Origin: Hofstenia miamia
Lineage: Eukaryota; Xenacoelomorpha; Acoela
Length of the DNA stretch: 64,000 nt
NCBI GenBank assembly: GCA_004352715.1
Contig: SCFE01000010.1
Location: 703,501 to 767,500 of the forward strand
Reading direction: 5' to 3'
In this document: one piece after another, positions 13,217-58,893 of the stretch
How the letters are laid out: the number at the start of each line of letters is the position of its first letter
How positions within the stretch are numbered: position 1 is the stretch's first letter
The notes under the pieces: model-generated
What the model was told of the DNA's origin: nothing
Database searches by the model: none
What the model saw: only the letters and a program-made list of their open reading frames with translations
Program-made: the position numbers and the translations under genes

Positions 13217-13249
13217 AGTTATGGATTGGAACTAAATGCACCAATGACA

Positions 13250-13684
13250 TTACCCTTCAATGATATCACCGTATTTATTTCGCTTGACAGTGGGTACAAC
13301 CACTGGCTGTTCATGTGATGTTTCAGATTCCCAATGAGATGGAAATGGATTGTTGTCTTCAGGTTGGGGAAGCCGGCCATATAAATAAAATCTTGCAAAG
13401 TCAGTGTCAGTCTTTTGAAAATTCCGTCTAAGGCATTTAGGCACATAATACATGTAACCAAAAAAGTAACAAAATGCCACAGCAGCTAATGAATGAGGTA
13501 GCAGGCCAACCCGCGAATGCGGCTGCAGGCGAGGAATGATATTACGTTTTCCCAGGAAATTAACAAAAAGCACACTGGCGATAGAGAGGGGAACCGTGGA
13601 GTAGAAAAACGATTCCCGCCGACATTTTTGTAAAACCATTCGATCCCCAGGCGTAGGTAACGGTAGGTCAGCACGAGTAGGCAT
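13250..13684 (-). CDS. OCIA domain-containing protein (OCIAD1/2, asrij family)
   Basis: 144 aa in one coding exon. The OCIA domain spans about residues 16-91: LQKCRRESFFYSTVPLSIAS aligns with the family's ECxxESFWxRxxPL start, a hydrophobic hairpin covers about 30-41 and 64-80, and YVPKCLRRNF matches the closing Cys motif, keeping both family cysteines (20 and 83). The tail is hydrophilic and ends GDIIEG. Known family members are mitochondrial membrane or endosomal proteins linked to complex III assembly and to JAK/STAT and Notch signalling in flies. The start is the first in-frame ATG. A TTTTTAG acceptor lies two bases before it, so a 5' UTR intron (or, less likely, an upstream coding exon) is probable. 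The length fits OCIAD2-type proteins. Confidence 0.92.
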   Translation of the reverse strand: MPTRADLPLPTPGDRMVLQKCRRESFFYSTVPLSIASVLFVNFLGKRNIIPRLQPHSRVGLLPHSLAAVAFCYFFGYMYYVPKCLRRNFQKTDTDFARFYLYGRLPQPEDNNPFPSHWESETSHEQPVVVPTVKRNKYGDIIEG

Positions 13685-14307
13685 GTCTAAAAATATTGTA
13701 AAATGATAAAAAAGTTCTTCATATTTAATATAGAAATAATTTAAAATCCCGATGTGGTATAAGTCTACGTTGAGGTGATTTCAAGCACTTGCAATATACA
13801 ATTGTGTAAAAGTACATGTACTTGAATACGCAACTTTATTTTTTGTATGTATGCTTGATATTTGTAAATTTACACATAGAAAGTCAAATTTAGAAATTAT
13901 AATCAATTCTCAGATGCCTAATTACAATTTTAAGCACAAAACTTAAAAAGGTTGTTAATTACCTGAATGATCACACTTACAATCCAAGGAACGGTAATTT
14001 TGTTATTTAAGTCACAAAATCTGGCGATAACCAAAATTGCAGCATTGAAATTTTCTAACAAATGCCCTTGTATTGGTCACAATCTTTTAAATGGCGAATC
14101 ATTTTTAAACGATATGATAAAATCTGTAGGGGTTATCTATCCACTGATCACGGTTAAACTGTACGAGAAGCAGTTGCCAATGGACATATATGTATTCAAC
14201 TAATGAGAACTTAATGAGTTTAAAACTATACCAATAGTTATCATATAGATTTGTCAAGTTATGGTGCTACAGTTATTTTAATGCACTACTTCTATTTATG
14301 AGCGGAT
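13685..14307. promoter_or_regulatory. Head-to-head interval between OCIAD and a small plus-strand gene
   Basis: About 620 bp separate the two divergent start codons. It must contain the OCIAD 5' UTR intron and both transcription starts, so a bidirectional promoter is likely. No core motif could be identified with confidence. Confidence 0.4.
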
Positions 14308-14458
14308 ATGTGGAGCACTACGAATATTTGTAACAGCCAGTTGCGTAGGCCGTATTTGCATTTGCTTAACACATTCAAGCGCACCTTAGCTTTTCATGCT
14401 GGTCCAATTAGCACGAACGGCTATAGCCGTCCAAATTTCAAAGTGAAAAAGAAACAAG
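14308..14458 (+). CDS. Exon 1 of candidate small mitochondrial-type protein
   Basis: 151 nt from ATG to a GTACGTG donor. It is GC-richer than its surroundings and contains the near-palindrome ACGGCTATAGCCGT within codons STNGYSR. Confidence 0.5.
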
Positions 14459-16451
14459 GTACGTGAAGAGTCATTGCAAAGTGTTATTACATACGATTAA
14501 ATAAGAGATGCGCCTTTTGTCACAATTTTGCTCGAATGTATGACTGTTTTGGACCAGCTATTATTGTTCAAAGCACTTTCTATTAAAGAGATGTATGCTG
14601 GTGCTCAGTGATTTTTGAGAGGTTGTGCCTTTTGTGGAAATTCAACATGACGGCCCATAGCCGTCAGCGAGCATGACTATAGGCTAAATTTACTACTAGA
14701 AATTCATTAAAGTAATCCAGGGTTGTCCGAACAATCAATTTAAAGTAAAATGACAGAAATTTGCTTAACAAAACATTACAGATTATACTGGAAATTGTCC
14801 GATGCGATTTCTAGACAGGTTTTCAAGCGTTTGTATTTTCAAGCTGACCAACTTCAAAGCTCGTTGTGGTTATTCGCCAGTTGAAGCTCGATAGCAGTGT
14901 GTGGATTCCTGGAGAAGACCCTTTCCTCCAGAGCACACCAAAGAAAAATCCAGCCAGAGTCATGTCAGGTGACCGATTAGAACATAGCCCTCGAAAGAAA
15001 CCTCTGAAATGAACACATGCATCTTTGTAAACATGATCTCTACTACAAAACACAATATGGTTTTCGTAAAGGTATTTCTACGAGCGACGCTTTAATACAA
15101 GCTACAGAAAAATGGCGATCAACAATAAATGATAATGAATACTCAGCAATTGCTTGCTTAGACCTCTCGAAAGCGTTCGATTCTATAGATCACAGTATCT
15201 TACAATAAAAGGTTAAATTTCTACGTTTTTCTAATGACAGCCTAGGTCACATCTCCAGTTACTCATGCAATCGTATGAAAAGAGTTACAATTAAGGAAGC
15301 ATTTTCAGATTGGGTATGTACTAAAAATCGGGTTCCGCTGGGTAAAATTTTGGGTCCCTATTATTTAATATTTACATAAATGATTTGCCCGAGCAAGTAG
15401 AATGTGGCGTCATACAATATGCAGATGATGCAATATTATATAATTCTAATAAAATTCCCGGAAAAGCGGTTCAAACTCTCAAAACAACTGTGCTTCTCTT
15501 GATAAATATTTTGCTTCTATAAAACTAAGAGTAAATCGACTAACACTCAATTCAGTATTGTTAAATCAAAAAACTAAATCTACTGATACTTCAAAACACA
15601 AACTTAATTTCAACGGCATTTAAATAAAACAGGTTGGGTCTTTTAAATACCTCGAAATTATTTGGGACATAAATCTGAATTTTCAAGTGCAACTTTATCA
15701 TCTTATTATAAAAATGACCATATCGATTAAAGCAAATAACTTAATTTCTCAAAAACTTCCAACTAAAGCAAAAAATCAAATTAGCATATGCTCTAATATT
15801 AAGTCATTTCTCAGAAAATTCCAAGTGCAACTATATTGGGCTATCAAAGTAGCAGTAAATAATCATAGCTTTAATAAGAATAATGAATGTGGAAAAATTT
15901 CAAAATTATTTCTACATCCGCAACGTTACATCTATATAAATGTCTTAACAACGTTCTTCAAAATAATTAAATGACTTTTTTGCTGCAAAATTAGTCAAAC
16001 AAAATAAAAGAACACATAGAATCTAACCTATTAGGTTTAAGAAGCGAATAATAAAAAATTCATTTCTAAAGACAGCAATAAATATATGGAATGAATTACC
16101 AAAATATATTAAGCAAATACGTAGATTAAAAAACTTTAAAATTGATATTGAAAAATATTTTTGCACGCATAATATAAAAAAACTGAAGTGACGAGTTACA
16201 AATTTTATAATCTTGATTACTCTACTAGCAATTGCCATAGCCCAAGTTAACTACATTTTTAATTTGTAAATATTCGTTGTTTTGTTTTTGTTTAGTTTTG
16301 TATTACTTTCTTGACGCCTTCAGAATTGTTTTCAGTATTTCTATATGTTAAAACAATTTCTGAATATAGATTATTCTTCTTCGTGCTTATGAATCCGCTT
16401 CTCTTAGGTGATGAAGTACCACTTTATATGGATGAAGCAGGACGCACTTAG
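14308..16451 (+). CDS. Candidate two-exon gene for a 63-aa mitochondrial-type protein
   Basis: Exon 1 is 14308-14458 (50 codons plus G) and ends at a good donor, GTACGTGAAG. Exon 2 is 16408-16451, after CTTCTCTTAG, starting GT, so the split codon becomes Gly and the frame runs 13 more residues to TAG. The first 50 residues contain no Asp or Glu but many Arg, Lys, Ser and aromatic residues (MWSTTNICNSQLRRPYLHLL at the start), as in matrix-targeting sequences. The short C-terminus GDEVPLYMDEAGRT is acidic. I do not recognise the family. The intron is filled with transposon debris. Divergent placement next to a mitochondrial-family gene supports the idea but is not proof. It could also have extra exons that I missed. 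Confidence 0.5.
14823..15010 (-). pseudogene. Mariner-superfamily transposase fragment
   Basis: Minus-strand frame reading CSNRSPDMTLAGFFFGVL, then WRITTTSFE. It matches the end of the catalytic core (RSPDLTPLDFFLWGYLK...RIT) seen in DUF4817-type mariner relatives. Only this C-terminal piece is left. It abuts the LINE fragment in the intron of the small plus-strand gene. Confidence 0.55.
15011..16200 (+). pseudogene. Degenerate non-LTR retrotransposon (LINE) reverse transcriptase
   Basis: The first frame reads QYGFRKGISTSDALIQA and then ACLDLSKAFDSIDHSIL, the RT palm block holding the first catalytic Asp. After a stop, VPLGKILGPYY corresponds to GVPQGSILGPLLF. A shifted frame then gives LFNIYINDLPEQVECG and an intact YADD box at 15418-15429. 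Near the end (about 16040-16180), TAINIWNELPKYIK plus NFKIDIEKYF is the usual C-terminal tail of these elements. Multiple stops and frameshifts make it dead. The endonuclease half is missing, so it is 5'-truncated. The family is jockey/CR1-like at best. Confidence 0.85.
16408..16451 (+). CDS. Exon 2 of candidate small mitochondrial-type protein
   Basis: 44 nt from a CTCTTAG acceptor to TAG. It is in phase with exon 1 and encodes the acidic C-terminus. Confidence 0.45.
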
Positions 16452-18389
16452 GATCTTTAAAATGAGGGGAGGGGCTGAGACCTTCATAAATCTAAATTTC
16501 TAATATTGCTTTGGGCAGTCTTCATTTTGAATACAATACATAAATCTAACTTCTAAAGTAGGATTAAAAAAGATGCATGTTTCTCGGTATGACTGTTTCT
16601 TACATGATGCATTATAGCCATAAAGTCTATTCTACATACGCGTCAAAATTTGGCAACTATTGTCTGATAAAAACATGAAGGTCCAGGAGTCGAGCATATC
16701 TATTTTTTGGACTAAAGGCTATATGTCGTGTATTTTCAATGTAAAATAAATATCAATGCTGCAGTGTCAATTTCCTTTCCTTTGAATTGATGTTGCTGCA
16801 GTTTTTAAAGTATAAAAAACTTAAAAAAAGGATTGACGCTGCGTCATTTTAAGGGATATTTGTATTAATTAATTACTCAGAAGATAAAACGAAAAAATTG
16901 GAAAGTTGAAATAAGCGTTTTTTTGTTGAAATTGTATTTAGTTGAAATACTCCTTGTTCTTAATGAAATTCCGAAAAAAGGACAAACAGCACTAAAGTTT
17001 TCGCTATCCAGAATTTTAAATCAATTCTTAACACCCAGAAACAGAGGTACATATAACCCTCTATTTAACAAAAAGTAAGTTAGTAGTAGTGATCATGCCA
17101 AATTCAATAACACTGCATTTTCGGCAAGAGTAATTTCAGTCTCAATTTAAATTGCATAATACAAAAATTTCCATTACCTGTACTTGGGACAGTTTATTTC
17201 CATACTATCCAATTCTATAATTAAGTATAACAAAAACACAGGGGAGAACTTCAGTAGCTAAATATATATATAAAAATTCAAAACGATTACTCTTTCGGCT
17301 AAAAATTGTAAAACGAGTGGCACGTGCACAAGTGATTTAAAAATCGAATTTAAATAATATGACTGCTTCATTTTTAATGTTACCATCAAAATAAAGCAAA
17401 TTAGCACAAATGAAATGAAAATAGTTTACTACCTACGTAAAATCTCTAAAATTGAATATCACTGTTAAACATACAGAATATAATAATAGCACCACCATTC
17501 AAAAAAGTCTGCAACGAAGGAGATCAAGCTCAGAAGCGATTGGCTAGACAAACCTCACAAATCAAATTCTCGATCACTAAAAAACATTAAAATACATTCA
17601 CATCAATATACATGCCTACTAGCACTAGATCCTTTAAAAAAATTGCTCTCTTATTATAGTTTAACACGATATTCACAAATTTAAAAGCCCTTCAGCGTGA
17701 AAACTTAGACAGCGTAGTATACCACCATAGAACAGAAGAGAAAAACTCATTTAGTATAAATTAATATCTTGATAAAAGTTGGTTTTCTTACACTAAAACT
17801 ATCAAGCAGAAAAATATATTTGCAAGGTTTTAGAATTTACAAAAATTGTTTAAAAAAAGCATCTGTAAATTTCATTTGAAAATAGAAAAACTCTTTGAAA
17901 AGCTGCGAAAATAGTTGTAAATAATATTTCTAATAAAATAATAAAGATTCAAAATAACCAACTAATTTGATGTGCATGTGTATAGACAACATCCAATCAC
18001 GTGTTAAAATAACTACTACAAAAAATATGTTCAATATTCCATAGAAAAAGTAAATGTGTAGTGAAATACTTTGGAAACCAGAACTTGTATGATTCAACGT
18101 ATTAAGAGTCAGCGAAAACATTAAAAAGAAATTAATGGCGAAAATATTGGGCTACTCAAAGTAACCCTTAAGCATAAAACCCATACAAATACTTGTCCTT
18201 TTGAACTCAAAAGCAACCGTATTTATTGGAATTTTTTGTTGTTGAATCTACGAAGATGAGAAATTATCTATATGTAAGGCAAAATTCTTGAACGACAGAT
18301 AAGATTCATAATTGGTAATAATGTAAAAGTAATTCGTCTGGTAATTCAAATCATATTCTTAGAGAACAAAAATGAAGTTTACGTACTAT
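16452..18389. other. Region between the small gene and the FAM135 3' end
   Basis: AT-rich; contains the 3' ends of two convergent genes. No further exon, RNA or transposon was recognised. Confidence 0.4.
18222..18227 (-). promoter_or_regulatory. Candidate FAM135 polyadenylation signal
   Basis: AATAAA on the minus strand about 165 nt past the stop codon. The choice among possible signals is uncertain. Confidence 0.35.
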
Positions 18390-52057
<33,668 letters not shown>

Positions 52058-55049
52058 TAATTAAATTGAAAATTGCATTTATTTAGAGCTAAAACTAACC
52101 GGTTAATAGTAAAATTGTAGAAGGATTATAACCAATAAATGGCAAAAGACTATAATATTTTATTTTAAATAATAGCTATAAAATAAATAATCATTGAAAC
52201 ATCAAATAAAATCATATTAATTGAATTTATGCATAAAATGGGCATATGATTCGAATTTCAGTAAAAAACAGTAAAAAAACATTCTATTTATACTTACATT
52301 CTATTTTATACTCACGTATTTCATAAAAAGTTTAATTAGAAGGTAAGACTATAACAAAAAGACTTCAATATATTATAGGAATCGTATTTTTACAGCTTAG
52401 CTTACAGTTGAGAAGACAGAATTAACATTTAAAAAATGAAGCAAAACAATCTTAGGGTGGGTTTAGACTTAATTATTACTCTTCCAGCAATTATTTCTGA
52501 ATAACTGTATATCAGTAACATCAGAATCATGTAATTTAAACATTTTGAAGAATTTGTATTCAATTTAATAAAAATGGTATAAATCCACAAAGTTAAGATT
52601 TAAAAACATTCGTATAAAAACAATTGAATTAACTTTGGAAAGCCTTATTATTGTATATTAATCAAGATTGCAAAGCCCATGTGTGAATTGTGAAATAGCA
52701 TAAACGCTTTCAAGTAAAGAAATTATTGTTCTATACAACTATTGACATAGAAAATTACTCAGTCGTTAACAAAATAGAATAATTAGTAATCGACAACAAT
52801 TAAATTTAGCAAACATGGGTAAACTGCAGTCTTCTTGACAAATTGTGAACAGGAAAAATAAATTGCAGCGAAATACAAAGTAATGTTCCCACTTTTGCTA
52901 ACCGTGAGATGCTAGCTATAAATTTTGATGCCGGACTCCTACACTTCTCCGTCTTTTACCGGTACATGTTCTGTAGCCTTCGTTTGTCAACATACCCTTT
53001 TTCACCATATTTGAAAGTACCTGTCTCATTATTTTTACAAAACCTTGCTATTCAAACGCACGATCTTGACCTGATATATTAATTAATACATTCTTTGTTC
53101 TCACAATATATTCTTTTAGGCGAACATATTTATTTGTTGTGCTTAGCGCCAACTGTTCACTTGACATTTCGCCTGGGAATCCCACCTAAAATTGATTAAA
53201 CAACAAGATATAATAAATGTGTCAGATATGCTAAATATGCAATAAAATTTTCTCAATAACAAAACATCTTGCTACAAATTCTTATAAGATCTATGATGAG
53301 GAGTACTAGAAAAGTTGATGCTTCAATTTTGCTATGGCCTATCTTAGCCTATTTTTTTTTAATTTGCAAACAGTAAACCATTCGGCTTTTGAAATTATAT
53401 TTGGCGAAAATTATTTCTATTGTCAAGGTAACTTGTAGCCGTTAAATTGTTAATATAACAAGGCCCAATATTCTTGCTCTTGACTCTTTAAAATTGCTAT
53501 AAATCAATTAGTGCTCATTCATTTTAAGTATGAATGGTATGAGGGTACACTTCACTTTTCCAATAGCATTTAAAATAAGTATCACAAATCATACCTTGAC
53601 ATTGAACCTGAATAGATTTTACTATGTCATGTAATTCAAATTTCTATAATATTGTATGTAAACACGCAATATTATGAATTGAAAAGATCCTTACAATGTA
53701 GCTGTTTGCATAACTTAGGTCATTAAAACTACTAGAAAAAGAGTGAAAAAATTTTATAAATACAGAACCTAGAATCCAAATCTTTCATTTTTCGTCACTT
53801 GATAGGTAAAATTTTTTAACGCAATCATTTAATAAAGAGTGAATATCGGAAAAGTTCAGTTACAAAAGTTTGCACCATATTTGTATCACTAAGCATCATC
53901 GCATAAATAAAAAAGACATTTCCTGCCAAAATAAAAAATAGAATTTTCAAAATCAAATATGCTGAAGCAATTTGTGTTATCCGTTTTCAGATTATTGGAA
54001 ATACTTTTTTATGTATTTTTGCGGCAAACGAAATATAAATGCGTAGGGCATCTCGTAAGCACGCACTAAAACAACTTTTTCAATGGCTTGGATATTTTGT
54101 CCAGTGGCGCCATTTAGAGGAGGGCAAGAGGGCCATGCTCTATCTAAATATAGACCCAAAAGTGAAAATATCAAAAATTTAAAAAAGAGAATATAACCAT
54201 GCATGGTTTGCCACAATTACATTCGAAAATCGATTTAATAAAATATGTTGTGCATTAAAATAACAATAATAACCTGCCAAATCTTACGTTCTGTGAGAAT
54301 GGTTTTGGTAATTAATCTCATACTATGAATTGTTTCAAATCTAATTTCCACTGTCGAGCATTTAAATACAAACGGGATCCCATCTCAGCACGTGAATTAT
54401 TGCGGTTTACCACTGATTGGCAAAGACAGTTAATCATTAATAGTATTTATTTACCCGCCAAATCAACATCAGCCGGCTATTGCAAATGGGCCCCATCAAT
54501 GCTAGACAAAAGTTGTGTAAAATGGGTATTAATTTACTAATGTTTATGGCTAACAAGAAACATAGTTTCTTAGTCATTTTTAATAATGGCTGCAGGTGAG
54601 ACATGTAGTATTTTTCTCATTTCAATTTGAATCGAGCTGAAACAAACAATTTTCTATTTGTATTCTTTCATTGAAGTGAAACGTGGTGAACATAGCAATG
54701 CTAATAAAAGCATTAACGTAGTCCTTTAAAAAAAATTTCATCACTAATGTAAAATAGAGTATTTTTAGTTATATGTGTTATATATTTATACTGTCTTTTT
54801 AATATGAAGCACAATAAGCAAACAGACATTTCCCATTTTTAAAAGACCCCAATTGTAAGAACACGTTTTATTAACCGAGAGTTCTGCCTCTGGTGATGTT
54901 ACTCAACTCCCAGAACAGTTTGTTAATAAAAATCAAGTTGTTTATATAGCTATACATATTACCTAGTATAAGTAGTTATGAAGCAGTTTGCACTAAAGCC
55001 ATACAATTTCTGGCATAAATTTGTGTGATTTTTAAAGTATTACACATTA
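52058..55049. other. FAM135 5' flank
   Basis: Presumed promoter and 5' UTR lie near 52058. Two slightly GC-richer patches (about 52890-53180 and 54030-54150) have short open frames but no recognisable domain. Confidence 0.4.
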
Positions 55050-55710
55050 AGTCGGGGTTACTCTACCAGTCAACAGACTGAAGAGTCCGTGTCAACAGAT
55101 CAAGTCCGTGACTCTTCCCCTGGAAGTGTACCCGCTAGGGCCGGATCTTGTATCATGCTTGACCTCTGGCGACCCCTGGCACGCAGAGTGCTGATCTGTG
55201 TTGAGTCTGATCAGCAGGAGTGAAGCCGAAGGCCGAGCTTCATGAGAGGGTTGCGCCTCTCAACAGCTTTCACCAACCAAGGTTACTAACTGAGGTAACT
55301 CGTGAGCACTTGCGTCTGCCTGTTATGGAACCCATGACGAAGCAAAGCTCCCTCATAGGTAAGGCTCAGCAAATGCTGGCCTGGGCCTATCTAGAGGCCA
55401 GAGACAGAGGAAAATCCTCTGTATAACTGCCCTCGTAGACGCACTCTACGGCTCTGGGCATAGACGTCGCCGTCTGCTCCTCAGAACAGACAGTCTCACA
55501 TCACCGTCACCGCCCCCATATGTGCTCCCGCACACATGGCAGCACCTTCTTTTACCCTATTGTTTAACGTCCGCTCCTGGTTCGGGACTCCGCGAAGAGA
55601 CGCGCCCATCGAGTATTGGCTCAGCGTCTCCGCCTACCCAGGAACCACCACATGGAGGTTACTCTCCAGGACGATTCGGGCGTAGCCCTTGGGTTCCCAC
55701 ACATTAAGTA
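55050..55710. other. GC-rich island of unknown origin
   Basis: An abrupt rise in GC over about 660 bp with sharp edges. The left part has the hairpin arms AAGAGTC (55081-55087) and GACTCTT (55110-55116), with AGTCCGTG and GTCAACAGA each doubled. Open frames on the plus strand (55220-55426, 55522-55707) have no known domain. No tRNA fold was found. It could be a retroposon fragment, a structured RNA or foreign DNA. Confidence 0.5.
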
Positions 55711-56025
55711 ACATTTTTGGCCCCCTCAAGAGTTTTCTGAAATGGCGCCACATTCTTAGTTTTAGGTACTTCTAAAATTAAACAAAAAATATAGATCCCC
55801 TATTTAGAATATGACAACAAAAATTATGCAAATTCTGTTAAAATGTGATAATTTATAAATTTTTGAGTGAATGAAATACCATTCTTGTTGGATTTGTAAG
55901 ATATATTATTTAATAACTAATATCCCAACACGTAACACTAGAAATAGCGAATTGGCATATACATTAATTAACTAATGTAGGGTTGTGCGGGAGGGGATTT
56001 CTGATACCGTTAGTTATATTCTTTA

Positions 56026-56400
56026 CCGGTACCCAGGGCTGACCATATTAAGTTTAACAGATTCATTTAACAGAAACTAGAATATATTTATTTAACTGAT
56101 GTTTTAAGTGATTTTGTACTAAATTTTGTTGAATATTAGAAAAGCAAAGCCAACATTTTATTGCAAATCGGATGGTTTTTGTGAAAAAAATTACTTTTGA
56201 ATAAATTTATTCAACATTGGCAGGCGAAGGTAGAGGAGAGTGGAATTCATGCCACTTCACTAGCTAACGAAATTGGCAAATTATAGCAATCATAAAACAG
56301 ATCTGTTAACAGATTTTAAAGTTTATTTATACTGTGCTTTAATCAATCTCTTAACAGATCTGTTAAACAGATTATAAATATGGTCATCACTGCCCGTACC
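56026..56400. repeat. 8-bp target-site duplications of the hAT-type MITE
   Basis: CCGGTACC (56026-56033) and CCCGTACC (56393-56400) differ at one base and flank the element exactly. Confidence 0.75.
56034..56392. mobile_element. hAT-type MITE (359 bp)
   Basis: Left end CAGGGCTGACCATATT and right end (minus strand) CAGTGATGACCATATT agree at 14 of 16 bases. Subterminal AACAGATCTGTTAACAGAT-type words repeat inside. No coding frame. The 8-bp target duplication is diagnostic of the hAT superfamily. Confidence 0.85.
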
Positions 56401-57893
56401 TGCTCAGCCCTAATCAAAAGTAAATTATCTGGATTTTAAATTAGTTGAACACACTAGTGCGCACACATTAAATTTCAAATTTCCAGTCACAGTTCCAGAA
56501 TGAAATTAACGCAAATAATCCCAATGAATGAAATTTAGAATACCTTTAATACATAAACAGTATTTTAATCATATGATTAACACTTTTCAACAGTAAAATG
56601 TAGCGAAACATGTTGTCTTTTTACAGATTATATGCATTTTTTAAAACTGCAGCTGTTAATAGCATTCTTGATATGTTGGAAGAGAAAGATATTTAGAAAT
56701 ATCATGCTGAATGTTGCATAGGTACAGGTATAGTTCCTAATTATGCTGACCATATGCTATAGGAAGTTGGCAAACTTAAACAACATCTTGAGACAGACAA
56801 GTATTACTAAATCTTACTGCTTTTGATGAGCATACTTCAAGAATTGGAAAAGGTCCTTTTCAGTTGCTGCAAAACTGATTAAGGAAAAACCACGTTGAAA
56901 GGTTAGTCAGGAACCTATTCTTAACATTAATTGTTAGTCCAATATAATTTTGATTTTGGTACATTATTACAAGATATTTACAATGGCATAGCCTAAAAAC
57001 CTAAAGTACAAAAACCAGGACAAATCTCAAAATAGAGACTCATATACTTGTGCAGTATCTTGGAATTGATATAACCGCTAAATACTGTGCAGCAAGTAAT
57101 GTCTATCATCACAACGTATCTCTTNNNNNNNTTCAATTGCTGCAAAACTGATTAAGGAAAAACCACGTTGAAAGGTTGGTCAGGAACCTATTCCTAACAT
57201 TAATTGTTAGTCCAATATAATTTTGATTTTGGTACATTATTACAATATATTTACAATGGCATAGCATAAAAACCTAAAGTACAAAAACCAGGACAAATCT
57301 CAAAATAGAGACTCATATACTTGTGCAGTATCTTGGAATTGATATAACCGCTAAATACTGTGCAGCAAGTAATGTCTATCATCACAACGTATCTCTTGAC
57401 TCATGACTCATAAATATATAAATTTCTATTTCTAAATTTCCAACTTTTTACACGAGCGGGTGACTGGGTTTACGAGACCAGACTAATTCGAAACTCGAAG
57501 TAACGAGACCTAGTCGAGATTTCTTCAAACATATTTAAAGATTTAAAATATTGATTTCTCTATTTAAATTAAATTTTAATTTTTTATTAAGAAAACTTTT
57601 CTCAAAAATATCGAAACAGAACGATGAATGTGTCATGGCAATCTGACACCGAGGTTCGAGACTTTTTTGACAGACGAGACTAGCGACCAACTTTATCGAG
57701 GTCAAGTAGATCCTGGTGGGTGAATATATTTTCATTTGGTAAAATGGCACCCAGCCCTTAAAACAATAATGGCAAACAAATTGTTAAGGCTTCCTTTATT
57801 TGCATTTTCAAACACGAAGCATATATTATTTAGTTCATGCAGCCCCTTCGCATATGTATTAAAACTAACAGTGCTATATATATATATATATAT
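56401..57893. other. Region between the hAT MITE and a 1000-N gap
   Basis: Apart from the duplication at 56859-57397, a decayed frame (FKTAAVNSILDMLEEKDI near 56640-56697) may be transposon debris. Nothing was firmly identified. Confidence 0.35.
56859..57397. repeat. 266-bp duplication across a 7-N gap
   Basis: 56859-57124 and 57132-57397 are nearly identical (for example GGTTAGTC versus GGTTGGTC). Probably unmerged overlapping contigs or two alleles. Confidence 0.92.
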
Positions 57894-58893
57894 NNNNNNN
57901 NNNNNNNNNNNNNNNNNNNNNNNNNNNNNNNNNNNNNNNNNNNNNNNNNNNNNNNNNNNNNNNNNNNNNNNNNNNNNNNNNNNNNNNNNNNNNNNNNNNN
58001 NNNNNNNNNNNNNNNNNNNNNNNNNNNNNNNNNNNNNNNNNNNNNNNNNNNNNNNNNNNNNNNNNNNNNNNNNNNNNNNNNNNNNNNNNNNNNNNNNNNN
58101 NNNNNNNNNNNNNNNNNNNNNNNNNNNNNNNNNNNNNNNNNNNNNNNNNNNNNNNNNNNNNNNNNNNNNNNNNNNNNNNNNNNNNNNNNNNNNNNNNNNN
58201 NNNNNNNNNNNNNNNNNNNNNNNNNNNNNNNNNNNNNNNNNNNNNNNNNNNNNNNNNNNNNNNNNNNNNNNNNNNNNNNNNNNNNNNNNNNNNNNNNNNN
58301 NNNNNNNNNNNNNNNNNNNNNNNNNNNNNNNNNNNNNNNNNNNNNNNNNNNNNNNNNNNNNNNNNNNNNNNNNNNNNNNNNNNNNNNNNNNNNNNNNNNN
58401 NNNNNNNNNNNNNNNNNNNNNNNNNNNNNNNNNNNNNNNNNNNNNNNNNNNNNNNNNNNNNNNNNNNNNNNNNNNNNNNNNNNNNNNNNNNNNNNNNNNN
58501 NNNNNNNNNNNNNNNNNNNNNNNNNNNNNNNNNNNNNNNNNNNNNNNNNNNNNNNNNNNNNNNNNNNNNNNNNNNNNNNNNNNNNNNNNNNNNNNNNNNN
58601 NNNNNNNNNNNNNNNNNNNNNNNNNNNNNNNNNNNNNNNNNNNNNNNNNNNNNNNNNNNNNNNNNNNNNNNNNNNNNNNNNNNNNNNNNNNNNNNNNNNN
58701 NNNNNNNNNNNNNNNNNNNNNNNNNNNNNNNNNNNNNNNNNNNNNNNNNNNNNNNNNNNNNNNNNNNNNNNNNNNNNNNNNNNNNNNNNNNNNNNNNNNN
58801 NNNNNNNNNNNNNNNNNNNNNNNNNNNNNNNNNNNNNNNNNNNNNNNNNNNNNNNNNNNNNNNNNNNNNNNNNNNNNNNNNNNNNNNNNNNNN
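57874..58893. other. (TA)n then a 1000-N gap
   Basis: Ns fill 57894-58893, exactly 1000, a placeholder length rather than a measured one. Confidence 0.95.

Noticed and set aside
52890-53180. Possible exon (MSSEQLALSTTNKYVRLKEY, minus strand) after a TTTTAG acceptor
   Set aside because: No recognised domain, stops follow soon, and it does not fit upstream of the FAM135 start codon.
53992-54216. Open frame with CPPLNGATGQNIQAIEKVVL (minus strand)
   Set aside because: Short, with no domain and no supporting neighbour exon; it resembles transposon debris but cannot be assigned.
55570-55600. tRNA-like B box (GGTTCGGGACTCC)
   Set aside because: No matching A box or cloverleaf could be drawn around it.
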